From NCBI RefSeq assembly GCF_011752935.1, contig NZ_VWWO01000001.1, forward strand, positions 1,116,001 through 1,180,000: DNA of 64,000 nt, in the 5' to 3' direction. Position numbers and translations under genes: made by a program. Position 1 is the first letter of the stretch. Every line of letters begins with the position of its first letter. This DNA comes from Chitinophaga sp. Cy-1792 (GTDB lineage: Bacteria > Bacteroidota > Bacteroidia > Chitinophagales > Chitinophagaceae). Below the pieces are notes generated by a model. That model searched no databases. It was not told where the DNA came from and saw only the letters and a program-made list of their open reading frames with translations. This document shows positions 25,944 to 35,020 of the stretch, piece after piece.

Positions 25944-25975
25944 AAAAAAAGAGTTACAGGAAAACCCTGTAACTC
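25944..25975 (-). terminator. Intrinsic terminator after dxs
   Basis: Perfect 10-bp stem GAGTTACAGG/CCTGTAACTC (25951-25960 with 25966-25975). Read on the minus strand it is followed by seven T residues. It lies only 14 bp before the reductase start codon. Confidence 0.88.
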
Positions 25976-26010
25976 CCTGAAAAAATATGGTGATTACTGC
26001 TGTGTTATTT

Positions 26011-27936
26011 TCAGACAGTAACGGTGATTTTATTTTTCATCATTTCGCGGGTAGCGCGGGCAATACCGGCGGCATCGTAGCCACATTCGCGGAAGAGTTC
26101 TTCCGGTTTACCGTGTTCGATGATGGTATCAGGAACACCGAGCATGCGGATATCAGCCTTGTAGTTATGTTTAGCCATGAATTCGAGGATGGCAGAGCCA
26201 AATCCGCCAACGATGGTTCCATCTTCCACGGTGATCACTTTATCGTATTGCTGGAATACTTCATGGAGGAGTATTTCGTCCAGTGGTTTTACGAAACGGA
26301 GGTCGTAGTGTGCAGGCTGGAGGCCATCTGCCATCAGTTCCCTGATAGCTTCGGTCACGAAGTTGCCTGGGTGTCCGATGGAGAGGATGGCGATATCTTT
26401 ACCATCGCGGAGTTTGCGGCCGGTACCGGGTTTAATGGCTTTGAACGGCGTGCGCCATTCAGGCATAACACCTTGTCCGCGTGGATAGCGGATAACATAA
26501 GGCAGGTTGTTATCAGGCAGCTGGGCGCTATACATGAGGTTTCTGAGTTCTTCCTCATTCATTGGTGCGCTGATGATAACGTTAGGGATGCCGCGCATGT
26601 AGGCGATATCATAAACGCCGTGGTGCGTAGGTCCGTCTTCTCCAACGAGTCCGGCTCTGTCGAGGCAGAATACTACCGGCAGTTTCTGGATGGCTACATC
26701 GTGAACGGCCTGGTCGAATGCACGTTGGAAGAAGGAAGAATATATATTACAGAAAACACGCATGCCTTGAGTGGCCATACCGGCGGAGAGGGTAACGGCG
26801 TGTTGTTCGCAGATACCTACATCGAATGCGCGGTTGGGCATTTTCTCCATCATGAATTTGAGGGAGGAGCCGGAAGGCATGGCAGGCGTGATGCCTAAAA
26901 TTTTATCGTTTTGTTCGGCGAGTTCAATGATGGTATGACCAAAAACGTCCTGATATTTAGGCGGTTGTGGTCTTTCCGGTACTTTTTTGAAGATTTCGCC
27001 GGTGATTTTATCGAAGAGGCCTGGTGCGTGCCAGGTGGTCTGGTCTTTTTCTGCGAGTGCGTACCCTTTACCTTTTGTGGTAACGATATGGAGCAGTTTA
27101 GGGCCGGGGATATCTTTCAGGTCCAGCAGGGTATCTGTGAGTTTGGTAATATTATGGCCGTCGATGGGGCCGAAATATCTCATTTTGAGTGACTCAAAGA
27201 GGTTGCTGGATTTGGACACCACACCTTTCAGACTGGCTTCCAGTTTGGAGGCCATATCGCGGGTGAAGTTTTTACCTACCGGCAGTTTACCGAGGAGGTT
27301 CCATACGTCATCGCGTAATTTGTTATAGGTTGGAGAGGTGGTGATATCGGTGAGATATTCTTTCAGGGCGCCTACGTTTGGATCAATGGACATGCAGTTA
27401 TCGTTGAGGATAATGAGCACGTTGGCATTGGCAACGCCGGCGTGGTTGAGTGCTTCGAAGGCCATACCTGCTGTCATGGCGCCGTCGCCGATGACTGCGA
27501 TATGCTGGCGGTCGAACTCCCCTTTATAGGCGGAGGCCATGGCCATGCCGAGGGCAGCAGAAATCGACGTAGACGAGTGTCCTACGCCGAAGGTATCGTA
27601 ATTACTTTCGTCTCTTTTAGGGAAACCGCTGATGCCTTTGTATTTCCTGTTGGTAGGAAATGCTTCTCTCCTTCCGGTCAGGATTTTGTGGCCGTAAGCC
27701 TGGTGGCCTACGTCCCAAACGAGCTGATCATAAGGCGTATTAAATACATAGTGCAATGCCACTGTAAGCTCCACCACACCCAGGCTGGCAGCAAAGTGCC
27801 CGCCATGCACACTTACAACGTCAATGATGTACTGACGCAGTTCTTCACAAACCTGGTGAAGTTGTTCCTTACTGAGCTTTCGCAGATCAGCAGGATATTC
27901 GATTTGGCTCAACAGTTGACCAGCCGTAATATTCAT
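26011..27936 (-). CDS. dxs: 1-deoxy-D-xylulose-5-phosphate synthase
   Basis: A 641-residue thiamine-diphosphate enzyme condensing pyruvate and glyceraldehyde-3-phosphate, the first step of the MEP isoprenoid pathway. Seen motifs are the N-terminal LSKEQLHQVCEELR and GGHFAASLG, the TPP site GDGAMTAGMAFEALNHAG with NDNCMSI, the transketolase-type segment DRAGLVGEDGPTHHG, and the C-terminal YDLRFVKPLDE. Length and order are normal. CpGs and base use match its neighbours. It also ends in a strong terminator. Confidence 0.97.
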   Translation of the reverse strand: MNITAGQLLSQIEYPADLRKLSKEQLHQVCEELRQYIIDVVSVHGGHFAASLGVVELTVALHYVFNTPYDQLVWDVGHQAYGHKILTGRREAFPTNRKYKGISGFPKRDESNYDTFGVGHSSTSISAALGMAMASAYKGEFDRQHIAVIGDGAMTAGMAFEALNHAGVANANVLIILNDNCMSIDPNVGALKEYLTDITTSPTYNKLRDDVWNLLGKLPVGKNFTRDMASKLEASLKGVVSKSSNLFESLKMRYFGPIDGHNITKLTDTLLDLKDIPGPKLLHIVTTKGKGYALAEKDQTTWHAPGLFDKITGEIFKKVPERPQPPKYQDVFGHTIIELAEQNDKILGITPAMPSGSSLKFMMEKMPNRAFDVGICEQHAVTLSAGMATQGMRVFCNIYSSFFQRAFDQAVHDVAIQKLPVVFCLDRAGLVGEDGPTHHGVYDIAYMRGIPNVIISAPMNEEELRNLMYSAQLPDNNLPYVIRYPRGQGVMPEWRTPFKAIKPGTGRKLRDGKDIAILSIGHPGNFVTEAIRELMADGLQPAHYDLRFVKPLDEILLHEVFQQYDKVITVEDGTIVGGFGSAILEFMAKHNYKADIRMLGVPDTIIEHGKPEELFRECGYDAAGIARATREMMKNKITVTV

Positions 27937-28153
27937 AATATGGCTCAGGGTTTATTTTAAAAAACAAAAATAAGTAAAAATGCTGTGGTTTTGGGCGTTT
28001 GGTCTTCGGTTATTTGACTATCTGATAAGTTTCCTAAATTTACAGAATTGTATTTTAAATACCATCGCACTGTTTGAATACTTTCAGCCCCATTGTTAGT
28101 GAGTGACCAACTAAACCAGTTAAAAATGCAATCTGCCTTTTGTAACAATTAGG

Positions 28154-28184
28154 TTTTACCCCGAAAGTTCAAACGGTATATTTG
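28154..28184 (+). promoter_or_regulatory. Putative promoter of the lytS-like gene
   Basis: TTTT at 28154-28157, a 19-bp spacer, then TAtaTTTG at 28177-28184, 31 bp upstream of the ATG. The -7 element is a full consensus match and the -33 element differs by one base. Confidence 0.65.
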
Positions 28185-28214
28185 GAAGAATAGGAGATAT
28201 ACTAATTTTTATTA

Positions 28215-29216
28215 ATGTTTAAAGTAATTTCTAAATATTGGTGGTGCCAGATTCTGGGATGGTTAGCATATTTCCTGATTAATGCCTTTATCTTTTCTGT
28301 TTCGGCAGATTTGCTGGTATTTACCTTAATGGGGGTAATGTCTACACATCTTTTCCGGTATCTGATACACAAAGCAGACTGGGGAACCTATAGCCTGGAT
28401 AAGCAATTGCTGTTGTTTTTCTGGATACTGGTAGGTTCGGGTACGCTGTTATTCATCTGCTATTATCTCATTCTGCGTTTTATTTTTATGGATGAGCAGC
28501 CAATATCGGATGTATTCAGAAGGCTGGTAACGGCTTACCTGATTGCGACGATGTGGTGGACCATCTACTTCCTGTACCATTACGTAGAGCGTACTACGGC
28601 GGAGAAGGTGGACCAGCTGACGTTGCAGGCTACGGTAAAGGAGCTGGAGCTGAAGACGATCAAGGCGCAGCTGAACCCGCATTTTATCTTTAATGCGCTG
28701 AACAGTATCCGTGCGTTGGTGGATGAGAATCCGCAGCGTGCGCGAACGGCTATAACGGAGTTGTCGAATATCCTGCGGAGCTCTATGGCGGCGGAGAAGT
28801 CGGAAACGGTGAGTATGGAGAAGGAGTTGAATATAGTAAGGGATTACCTGGCGCTGGAAACGATTCGTTTTGAGGAGCGGCTGGTAGTGACTTACGATAT
28901 TGATCCGGATACGTTGTCGTTGCAGGTACCGCCGATGATGTTGCAGACATTGGTAGAAAATGCGATCAAGCATGGTATTTCCAAGACCATCAATGGTGGA
29001 AACGTGATGATTAGTTCTCATTTGAAGGGCTTGCAGCATGAGATAACCATTGAAAATACCGGGCAGTTTGTGGAAAACGCGAGGAATGGGCACGGTTTTG
29101 GGCTGGAAAGTACCAGGCAGCGGTTAAGTTTGTTATTTGGTAACCGTGCATCCTTTGCTATCCGTAATAAGGACGCACAGATTGTAGAGGCGAGGGTATT
29201 AATGCCGATATTATAA
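28215..29216 (+). CDS. LytS/YehU-type sensor histidine kinase
   Basis: A 333-residue membrane kinase with four hydrophobic helices (about 10-30, 33-50, 64-90, 103-123), a short coiled linker, and the His_kinase domain with QLNPHFIFNALNSI (His156 is the phosphoacceptor). The ATPase region has the N-box LVENAIKHG and GHGFGLESTRQRL. Such kinases pair with LytTR response regulators, and one follows directly. A hairpin at 29242-29276 between the two genes may lower regulator expression. The signal is unknown. Confidence 0.93.
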   Translation: MFKVISKYWWCQILGWLAYFLINAFIFSVSADLLVFTLMGVMSTHLFRYLIHKADWGTYSLDKQLLLFFWILVGSGTLLFICYYLILRFIFMDEQPISDVFRRLVTAYLIATMWWTIYFLYHYVERTTAEKVDQLTLQATVKELELKTIKAQLNPHFIFNALNSIRALVDENPQRARTAITELSNILRSSMAAEKSETVSMEKELNIVRDYLALETIRFEERLVVTYDIDPDTLSLQVPPMMLQTLVENAIKHGISKTINGGNVMISSHLKGLQHEITIENTGQFVENARNGHGFGLESTRQRLSLLFGNRASFAIRNKDAQIVEARVLMPIL

Positions 29217-29241
29217 GCAGGAAAATGTATTTGTTTAACCG

Positions 29242-29276
29242 CTATAGCAGGAGTATTCTTGCTATGGCATTTTTAT
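29242..29276 (+). terminator. Hairpin/terminator between kinase and regulator genes
   Basis: Eleven-bp stem with two G-U pairs (29242-29252 with 29257-29267), 4-nt loop, followed by CATTTTTATATT. It may be an attenuating terminator. Confidence 0.6.
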
Positions 29277-29316
29277 ATTAACTAAATTAATCATTCAACC
29301 AAACTTCATATTGCCA

Positions 29317-30045
29317 ATGAAAAAAGCATTGATAATAGATGATGAACGCCTGGCCAGGAGTGAGCTAAAGAAGCTGCTTGCCGATCACCCGGAGATAGTG
29401 GTGGTGGGAGAAGCCGTTAATGCGAAGGATGGTATCGAGAAGATTGAGACGTTACATCCTGATCTCCTGTTTCTGGACATTCAAATGCCTGACAAGACTG
29501 GCTTTGAGCTGTTGGCTGAGTTGGAAAAAACACCGCAGGTGATTTTCACTACTGCCTACGATGAGTATGCGTTGAAAGCCTTTGAGTACAATGCGCTGGA
29601 TTACCTGTTGAAGCCTATAGAGCCGAAACGACTGGCGGATGCGATTCAGAAGCTGCACCAGCAGGAAGAGAAAGAGCGTATGGCTGCTACCGGCGCTATT
29701 CGTACTACCTTATCCGAGAGTGACCAGGTTTTTGTGAAAGATGGGGACCGTTGCTGGTTTGTGAAACTGCAGGAAATCCGTCTTTTTGAAAGTGTGGGTA
29801 ACTATGCCAGGGTTTATTTTGAAACTAATAAACCATTGATTTTGAAATCATTGAACGCGCTCGAGGAACGTCTTGACGAGCGGGTATTTTTCCGTGCCAA
29901 CCGTAAACATATCGTCAATCTTCGTATGATTGAAAAAATTGATACGTATTTCAATGGTGGATTACTACTTGAAATGCGTGGCGGTGAAAAAATTGAAGTC
30001 AGCCGCAGACAGGCAGTGAAGTTTAAGGAGATGATGAGTCTCTGA
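29317..30045 (+). CDS. LytTR-family response regulator
   Basis: A 242-residue two-component regulator. The receiver domain (1-120) shows IDDE (Asp8/Asp9), phosphoacceptor Asp54 in LFLDIQMPDKTG, TTAYD and LKPIE. The C-terminal LytTR DNA-binding domain (about 135-240) contains FESVGNYARVYFE and FRANRKHIVNLRMI. The ATG at 29317 is used; a TTG six bases upstream is in frame but gives no family-like addition. It is the cognate partner of the preceding kinase. Confidence 0.95.
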   Translation: MKKALIIDDERLARSELKKLLADHPEIVVVGEAVNAKDGIEKIETLHPDLLFLDIQMPDKTGFELLAELEKTPQVIFTTAYDEYALKAFEYNALDYLLKPIEPKRLADAIQKLHQQEEKERMAATGAIRTTLSESDQVFVKDGDRCWFVKLQEIRLFESVGNYARVYFETNKPLILKSLNALEERLDERVFFRANRKHIVNLRMIEKIDTYFNGGLLLEMRGGEKIEVSRRQAVKFKEMMSL

Positions 30046-30155
30046 TATGATCAGGCCAGAAACCCCGTTGCTGGTAATATTTGGGGGGCCATTAAAAAGT
30101 GTGTTGTAAACAGGCGGCCAAGAGCCTGACTTGTAAAGTTGCTAAATAAAATATT

Positions 30156-30186
30156 AGGGCCTTCACTTCTGTGAAGGCCCTCTTTA
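30156..30186. terminator. Bidirectional terminator between convergent genes
   Basis: Perfect 11-bp stem AGGGCCTTCAC/GTGAAGGCCCT (30156-30166 with 30171-30181), TTCT loop. T-rich sequence follows on both strands (CTTTATT plus, AATATTTTATTT minus). Confidence 0.85.
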
Positions 30187-30213
30187 TTAAAGCGTTTAAG
30201 ATCAGATATTGAA

Positions 30214-30969
30214 TCAGGCGTTGACTGGTACGGAGTGTACGGCGTCAGCCAGTTCTTTGATGAGAGAGAGATCATTTTCGATGGCATTGCCAACAACGAT
30301 AATATCGGCGCCGGCTTTGCAGTTGCGGTAGGCTTTTTCAGCATCTCTGATACCACCGCCAACGATGATAGGAGCGCTTACCTGGCTGGATACCCTGCTG
30401 ATCATGGTTTCGGTGATCGGGTTTTTAGCCCCGCTTCCGGCGTCCATATAGATCACTTTCATACCCAGCATTTCGCCTGCCATAGCGGTACACATGGCAA
30501 TATCCGCCTTGTCTGCCGGGATGGGCGTAGCATTACTGATATAAGAAACAGTAGTAGGTGCACCACCGTCAATTACCATATAACCTGTTGAAATGACTTC
30601 CAGGCCGCTCTTTTTAACAGCAGCGGCAGAAACCACATGTTGTCCTATCAGCAGTTCCGGGTTTCTTCCGGAGATCATGGATAAGTACAAAAGGGCGTCA
30701 GCGTAGCGTGATACCTGTGATGGGCTTCCCGGGAATAGTATAACCGGGATATCGCAACTGGCTTTCATCTGCTGGACACATTCGTCCAGATGGTCTGTGA
30801 TAACAAGGCTGCCACCAAGGAAGATATAGTCCACTTTGGCAGCGGTGCATTTGGCGGCTAGTTCAATGATGCCCGCAGGAGTGACCTTATCGGGGTCAAT
30901 TAAAACCGCGAATGCTTTTTCCTTCTTAGACTTCCTTTCGATGAACGAATTGTAAATTTTATTGTACAT
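30214..30969 (-). CDS. Geranylgeranylglyceryl/heptaprenylglyceryl-phosphate synthase family protein
   Basis: A 251-residue TIM-barrel prenyltransferase of the GGGPS/PcrB family. Motifs are AVLIDPDK (N-terminal phosphate/glycerol site), DYIFLGGSLV, ILFPGSPSQVS, YMDAGSGA and the phosphate-binding IIVGGGIRD with IIVGNAIE near the end. The family joins glycerol-1-phosphate to a polyprenyl diphosphate, as in archaeal ether lipids; Bacteroidota carry homologs whose role in vivo is poorly known. Start is the ATG at 30969; an adjacent upstream TTG is possible. TAcaTTTG on the minus strand (30995-31002) is its likely -7 element. Confidence 0.93.
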   Translation of the reverse strand: MYNKIYNSFIERKSKKEKAFAVLIDPDKVTPAGIIELAAKCTAAKVDYIFLGGSLVITDHLDECVQQMKASCDIPVILFPGSPSQVSRYADALLYLSMISGRNPELLIGQHVVSAAAVKKSGLEVISTGYMVIDGGAPTTVSYISNATPIPADKADIAMCTAMAGEMLGMKVIYMDAGSGAKNPITETMISRVSSQVSAPIIVGGGIRDAEKAYRNCKAGADIIVVGNAIENDLSLIKELADAVHSVPVNA

Positions 30970-30994
30970 CAATAGCGCATTGTTCCGGTTGTCG

Positions 30995-31002
30995 CAAATG
31001 TA
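30995..31002 (-). promoter_or_regulatory. Putative -7 element for the GGGPS-family gene
   Basis: TAcaTTTG on the minus strand, a full consensus match, 26 bp before the ATG. No clear -33 element. The rest of the 347-bp intergenic region is AT-rich; besides the DnaA box I see no riboswitch. Confidence 0.5.
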
Positions 31003-31186
31003 TAATTTTTTTGTTAATAACCTACATTGATAAATAAATATGCATGAGATTCATTTTTTATTCATGAAGATCAAGATAAATACTTTTTTATATAAGGTTA
31101 ATTACATCTGATAGTATTTGTCAAAATTTAAGCCGATTTACGACAATAGTACCACTGTTGGTATAACAATTCCGGCCCCAAAGAGT

Positions 31187-31204
31187 TTGTGGAATTATCC
31201 ACAA
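31187..31204. promoter_or_regulatory. Inverted repeat with perfect DnaA box upstream of nrdJ
   Basis: TTGTGGA-ATTA-TCCACAA is a 7-4-7 palindrome. It contains TTATCCACA (31195-31203), an exact match to the DnaA box consensus, about 113 bp upstream of the ribonucleotide reductase start. DnaA control of RNR genes is known in other bacteria; here it is inference. Confidence 0.55.
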
Positions 31205-31316
31205 CTTGTGCAAAATAAATGGGTTGTCCTCCGCAATTAAAAAATTATTTTAGTAGTAACCGCGTTTAAGAAAGTACGTATTGTTAACTATTGTCTGATC
31301 CTAGAAAAAATTCAGC

Positions 31317-34300
31317 ATGAAAAATCCAGCAAACACTAGCGCCGGGCTTACATTTTCACGTCAATATACGAAGGAAAATGTTAGTGCGTTCGATCAGTTT
31401 GAATATGATTACAGAACATCGGTCATCAGAAACCCCGGGGGTGATATAGTATTCGAGATGACGAATGTGGAGGTCCCGTCGGGCTGGTCGCAGATAGCTA
31501 CGGATATTCTTGCACAGAAATATTTTCGCAAGGCAGGCGTACCACAGGCAGATGGCAGTACCGGCAAGGAGACTTCCGTAAAACAGGTAGTACATCGTAT
31601 GGCCAACTGCTGGCGGGCTTGGGGCGAAAAATATCATTATTTCGCAACGCCGGAAGACGCACAGGTGTTCTATGATGAACTGGTGTATAGTATGCTGAAT
31701 CAGGGCTGCGTGCCTAATTCTCCCCAATGGTTCAACACCGGATTATATGAAAGTTATGGTATAAAAGGCAAGCCACAAGGACACTATTATGTAGAACAAA
31801 ACACAGGGAAACTGGAAAAATCTACCTCTGCCTATGAGCGGCCTCAGCCGCATGCCTGCTTTATCCTCAGTGTAGCAGACGACCTTGTAAATGAAGGTGG
31901 TATCATGGATTTGTGGATGCGGGAAGCCAGGATATTCAAATATGGTTCTGGTGTGGGTACTAATTTTTCCGCCATCAGAGGAGAAGGTGAAAAGCTGAGT
32001 GGTGGTGGTACCAGTAGTGGTCTGATGAGTTTTCTGAAGATAGGTGACCGTGCTGCCGGCGCTATCAAATCAGGTGGAACAACCCGTCGTGCAGCCAAAA
32101 TGGTTTGTCTGGATCTCGACCATCCCGAGATCCTGGATTTTATCAACTGGAAAGTAGAGGAAGAAAAGAAAGTGGCCGCATTAATAGCTGCGGGATATGC
32201 TGCTGATTATGAAGGGGAAGCTTATAAAACTGTATCCGGACAAAATTCCAATAACTCCGTTCGTATTCCTAATAAATTTTTCCATCAGTTACAGGAAGGT
32301 GGCGACTGGGACCTGATTGCCCGTACCACGGGTAAGTCTGTCAAAACCATTGCTGCGCGCGAGTTGTGGGATCAGATAGCCTATGCGGCGTGGCGCTGTG
32401 CCGATCCCGGCACCCAGTACGATACCACTATCAATGAGTGGCATACCTGTCCGCAGGGAGGGCGAATCAATGCGTCGAATCCGTGTTCGGAATATATGTT
32501 CCTGGACAACACTGCCTGTAACCTGGCGTCGGTGAACCTTCGCCGGTTCTTTGATGAAGATTCGAACCGTTTTGATGTACCTGGATTTGAGTATACGGTG
32601 CGTCTCTGGACGGTGGTGCTGGAGATATCAGTATTGATGGCACAATTTCCTTCGAAGGAAGTGGCGCAGCTGAGTTATGATTACAGAACGCTGGGGCTGG
32701 GCTATGCCAATTTAGGCTCTATGCTGATGGTGAGTGGGATACCTTACGACAGCGAAGAAGCGCGTGGCATTACCGGTGCTATTACCGCTATTATGACAGG
32801 TGTTGCCTATAAAACATCTGCGGAGATGGCGGCGCATCTGGGGCCTTTTGCGCGGTATGCAGCTAACAGGGAAGATATGTTGCGCGTTATGCGGAATCAT
32901 CGTGCTGCCGCTTATGATGCTGCTGATGCCTACGAAGGATTAGAGATAAAGCCCGGTGGGATCAATGCGGTGTATTGTCCGGATTATCTGCTGAAAGCCG
33001 CAACTGTAGCCTGGGACGAGGCCGTGCAGTTAGGAGAGCAGTATGGGTACCGTAATGCACAGGCAACGGTGATCGCGCCAACAGGCACCATCGGATTAGT
33101 GATGGATTGTGATACAACCGGCGTGGAACCTGATTTTGCGCTGGTGAAATTTAAGAAATTATCAGGAGGAGGATATTTCAAGATCATTAATCAGTCTATA
33201 CCCACTGCATTAAAAAATCTAGGTTATTCATCTGCAGAAATAAAAGCGATAGTAGCCTATGCGAAAGGTACGGGGTCTTTTGCAGGAGCGCCTTATATCA
33301 ATCATCAGTCGCTGAGCGAGAAGGGATTTATCGGGGATGAATTGAAAAAGCTGGATAATGCGGTTATTTCTTCCTTTGATATATCATTTGTTTTTAATGT
33401 ACATACATTGGGAGAAGAATGTTTACAAAGATTGGGTTTTACGCCTGAACAATATTTCAGTTTAGAATTTAGTCTGTTACATGCCCTGGGTTTTACAGAT
33501 GATCAGATAGATGCAGCAAATGATTATGTGTGTGGTACAATGACGGTGGAAGGTGCGCCCTATCTGAAAGAAGAGCATCTGCCGGTATTTGATTGTGCCA
33601 ACAAATGTGGAAAAAATGGTCAGCGATATATTCATCCGCACGGGCATATTCGCATGATGGCGGCAGCTCAGCCATTTATATCGGGGGCTATTTCAAAAAC
33701 GATCAATTTGCCACATGAGGCGGTGGTGGAAGAAATTGCGGATGCTTATTATCTAAGCTGGGAGCTTGGATTGAAGGCCTGTGCATTATACAGGGACGGC
33801 AGTAAATTAAGTCAGCCGCTGAGTAATAAGGCCGACAAGAAGAAGACTGCAGATGCCTCCGCAGCGCAGCCTTTGCAGTTGACGGACCTGGAACAGCTGC
33901 GTACAGAAGAGCTGCTGGAAGAGGTGAGTAAACGGATGATAGCCAGCAAGGATACGACATTAAAGCGTCAGTTGTCGAGGATTGTGGAGCATAAGACATT
34001 ACCGGGTAAGCGGGGTGGTTTTACGCAGAAGGCACAGGTAGGAGGTCAAACTATCTTCCTGCGGACGGGCGAGTATAACGATGGCACTTTGGGAGAGATA
34101 TTTATTGATCTGGCGAAGGAAGGTTCTACGTTGCGCAGTCTGATGAACTGCTTTGCCATTGCGGTATCGGTGGGGTTGCAGTATGGGGTGCCGCTGGAAG
34201 AGTTTGTGGACAAGTTTGTATTTACCAGGTTTGAGCCTGCGGGGATGGTAGACCATCCGAATATAAAGACGGCTACGTCTTTGGTGGATTATATATTCCG

Positions 34301-34643
34301 GGTGTTGGGTTACGAGTACCTGGGTCGGACCGACCTGGTGCATTTGCTGGATGCGCCTGGCAATACCGGGGAAGATGATGGTACTGCGGAGGAATTGCCT
34401 GCTCCTCCCCTGTCGGGTGTGCGGGTAACGGCGCCGGGGAACCAGGTGGATAGTGGTCAGCCGGCCTCCAGGCCTGTGAAGCAGTCTCTTGCCGGTGTGC
34501 ATAAAGGTGAAAATAGTACGCAAGATTATATGCGAAGCATGCAAAGTGATGCGCCTGCCTGTAATGTTTGCGGTCATATAACAGTGCGTTCGGGAACGTG
34601 CTACAAATGCCTGAATTGCGGTAACAGTATGGGTTGTAGCTGA
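31317..34643 (+). CDS. nrdJ: Adenosylcobalamin-dependent (class II) ribonucleotide reductase
   Basis: A 1108-residue cytoplasmic enzyme making deoxynucleotides with a B12-generated radical, oxygen-independent. The finger-loop site NPCSE gives Asn388, Cys390 and Glu392, and DNTACNLASVNL supplies Cys401; APTGTIGLVMDCDTTGVEP is the conserved phosphate/substrate segment. The C-terminus ends with a CxxC...CxxC cluster (CNVCG, CYKCLNCG) followed by GCS, likely a zinc ribbon and redox tail. A roughly 300-residue insertion after the barrel is typical of this long NrdJ type. It stands alone behind a 347-bp intergenic region. Confidence 0.96.
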   Translation: MKNPANTSAGLTFSRQYTKENVSAFDQFEYDYRTSVIRNPGGDIVFEMTNVEVPSGWSQIATDILAQKYFRKAGVPQADGSTGKETSVKQVVHRMANCWRAWGEKYHYFATPEDAQVFYDELVYSMLNQGCVPNSPQWFNTGLYESYGIKGKPQGHYYVEQNTGKLEKSTSAYERPQPHACFILSVADDLVNEGGIMDLWMREARIFKYGSGVGTNFSAIRGEGEKLSGGGTSSGLMSFLKIGDRAAGAIKSGGTTRRAAKMVCLDLDHPEILDFINWKVEEEKKVAALIAAGYAADYEGEAYKTVSGQNSNNSVRIPNKFFHQLQEGGDWDLIARTTGKSVKTIAARELWDQIAYAAWRCADPGTQYDTTINEWHTCPQGGRINASNPCSEYMFLDNTACNLASVNLRRFFDEDSNRFDVPGFEYTVRLWTVVLEISVLMAQFPSKEVAQLSYDYRTLGLGYANLGSMLMVSGIPYDSEEARGITGAITAIMTGVAYKTSAEMAAHLGPFARYAANREDMLRVMRNHRAAAYDAADAYEGLEIKPGGINAVYCPDYLLKAATVAWDEAVQLGEQYGYRNAQATVIAPTGTIGLVMDCDTTGVEPDFALVKFKKLSGGGYFKIINQSIPTALKNLGYSSAEIKAIVAYAKGTGSFAGAPYINHQSLSEKGFIGDELKKLDNAVISSFDISFVFNVHTLGEECLQRLGFTPEQYFSLEFSLLHALGFTDDQIDAANDYVCGTMTVEGAPYLKEEHLPVFDCANKCGKNGQRYIHPHGHIRMMAAAQPFISGAISKTINLPHEAVVEEIADAYYLSWELGLKACALYRDGSKLSQPLSNKADKKKTADASAAQPLQLTDLEQLRTEELLEEVSKRMIASKDTTLKRQLSRIVEHKTLPGKRGGFTQKAQVGGQTIFLRTGEYNDGTLGEIFIDLAKEGSTLRSLMNCFAIAVSVGLQYGVPLEEFVDKFVFTRFEPAGMVDHPNIKTATSLVDYIFRVLGYEYLGRTDLVHLLDAPGNTGEDDGTAEELPAPPLSGVRVTAPGNQVDSGQPASRPVKQSLAGVHKGENSTQDYMRSMQSDAPACNVCGHITVRSGTCYKCLNCGNSMGCS

Positions 34644-34671
34644 TTTGGTGTTGCAACTTCTTGTTAATGAT

Positions 34672-34710
34672 ATGTTATTTAGGCTCTAAAATTTCAAAGA
34701 AAAATAACAT
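34672..34710. repeat. Inverted repeat after nrdJ
   Basis: Nine-bp perfect arms ATGTTATTT (34672-34680) and AAATAACAT (34702-34710) around 21 nt. There is no T-run after it, so it is not a standard terminator. Its right arm lies inside the spacer of the next promoter, so it could be an operator. Confidence 0.55.
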
Positions 34711-34723
34711 GCCCTTACCTTTG
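34692..34723 (+). promoter_or_regulatory. Promoter of candidate small RNA 1
   Basis: TTTC (34692-34695), 20-bp spacer, TAccTTTG (34716-34723): a good Bacteroidota promoter with no protein-coding gene behind it. Confidence 0.6.
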
Positions 34724-34729
34724 TATTCA

Positions 34730-34792
34730 AATAGGGTTTTCATAGGATAGTAACAAATTGAGGGCGCTTTTCTAGGCGCCCTTTTACTTTTT
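34730..34792 (+). ncRNA. Candidate small RNA 1 (about 60 nt)
   Basis: Runs from just after a consensus-like promoter to an intrinsic terminator: stem GGGCGC/GCGCCC (34762-34767 with 34776-34781, extendable by one or two pairs on each side), followed by TTTACTTTTT. No start codon with a usable reading frame lies inside. Boundaries are estimates. It matches no RNA family that I recognise. Confidence 0.45.
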
Positions 34793-35006
34793 AAAAAAGA
34801 CCCCGATTGGGTGTTTTTTCCTGGAATACTACTATTTGCGGTCCATACTTACCATCTACTCTATCTCCGATATTCCCATCGGCTGATCAGGATTTTCATT
34901 TTCATTTAAAAACGAGCCTTTTTTTTCGAGATATCGAAAAATCAAGGGGTTATTTTTTTCATTTCTCAATATTTGTCATGATCTGATCATCATGATATAA
35001 TTTTAT

Positions 35007-35014
35007 TATATTTG
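35007..35014 (+). promoter_or_regulatory. Putative -7 element of candidate small RNA 2
   Basis: TAtaTTTG, a full consensus match. A TTTG exists at 34972-34975 but the 31-bp spacing is too long, so the -33 element is uncertain. Confidence 0.4.
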
Positions 35015-35020
35015 TTATTG

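Noticed and set aside
30970..31316. Possible cobalamin riboswitch before the B12-dependent reductase
   Set aside because: A CCACTG motif occurs but the B12 box and the surrounding conserved stems are absent.
30970..31316. Possible replication origin because of the DnaA box
   Set aside because: Only one exact DnaA box was found, and no dnaA or dnaN gene is nearby.
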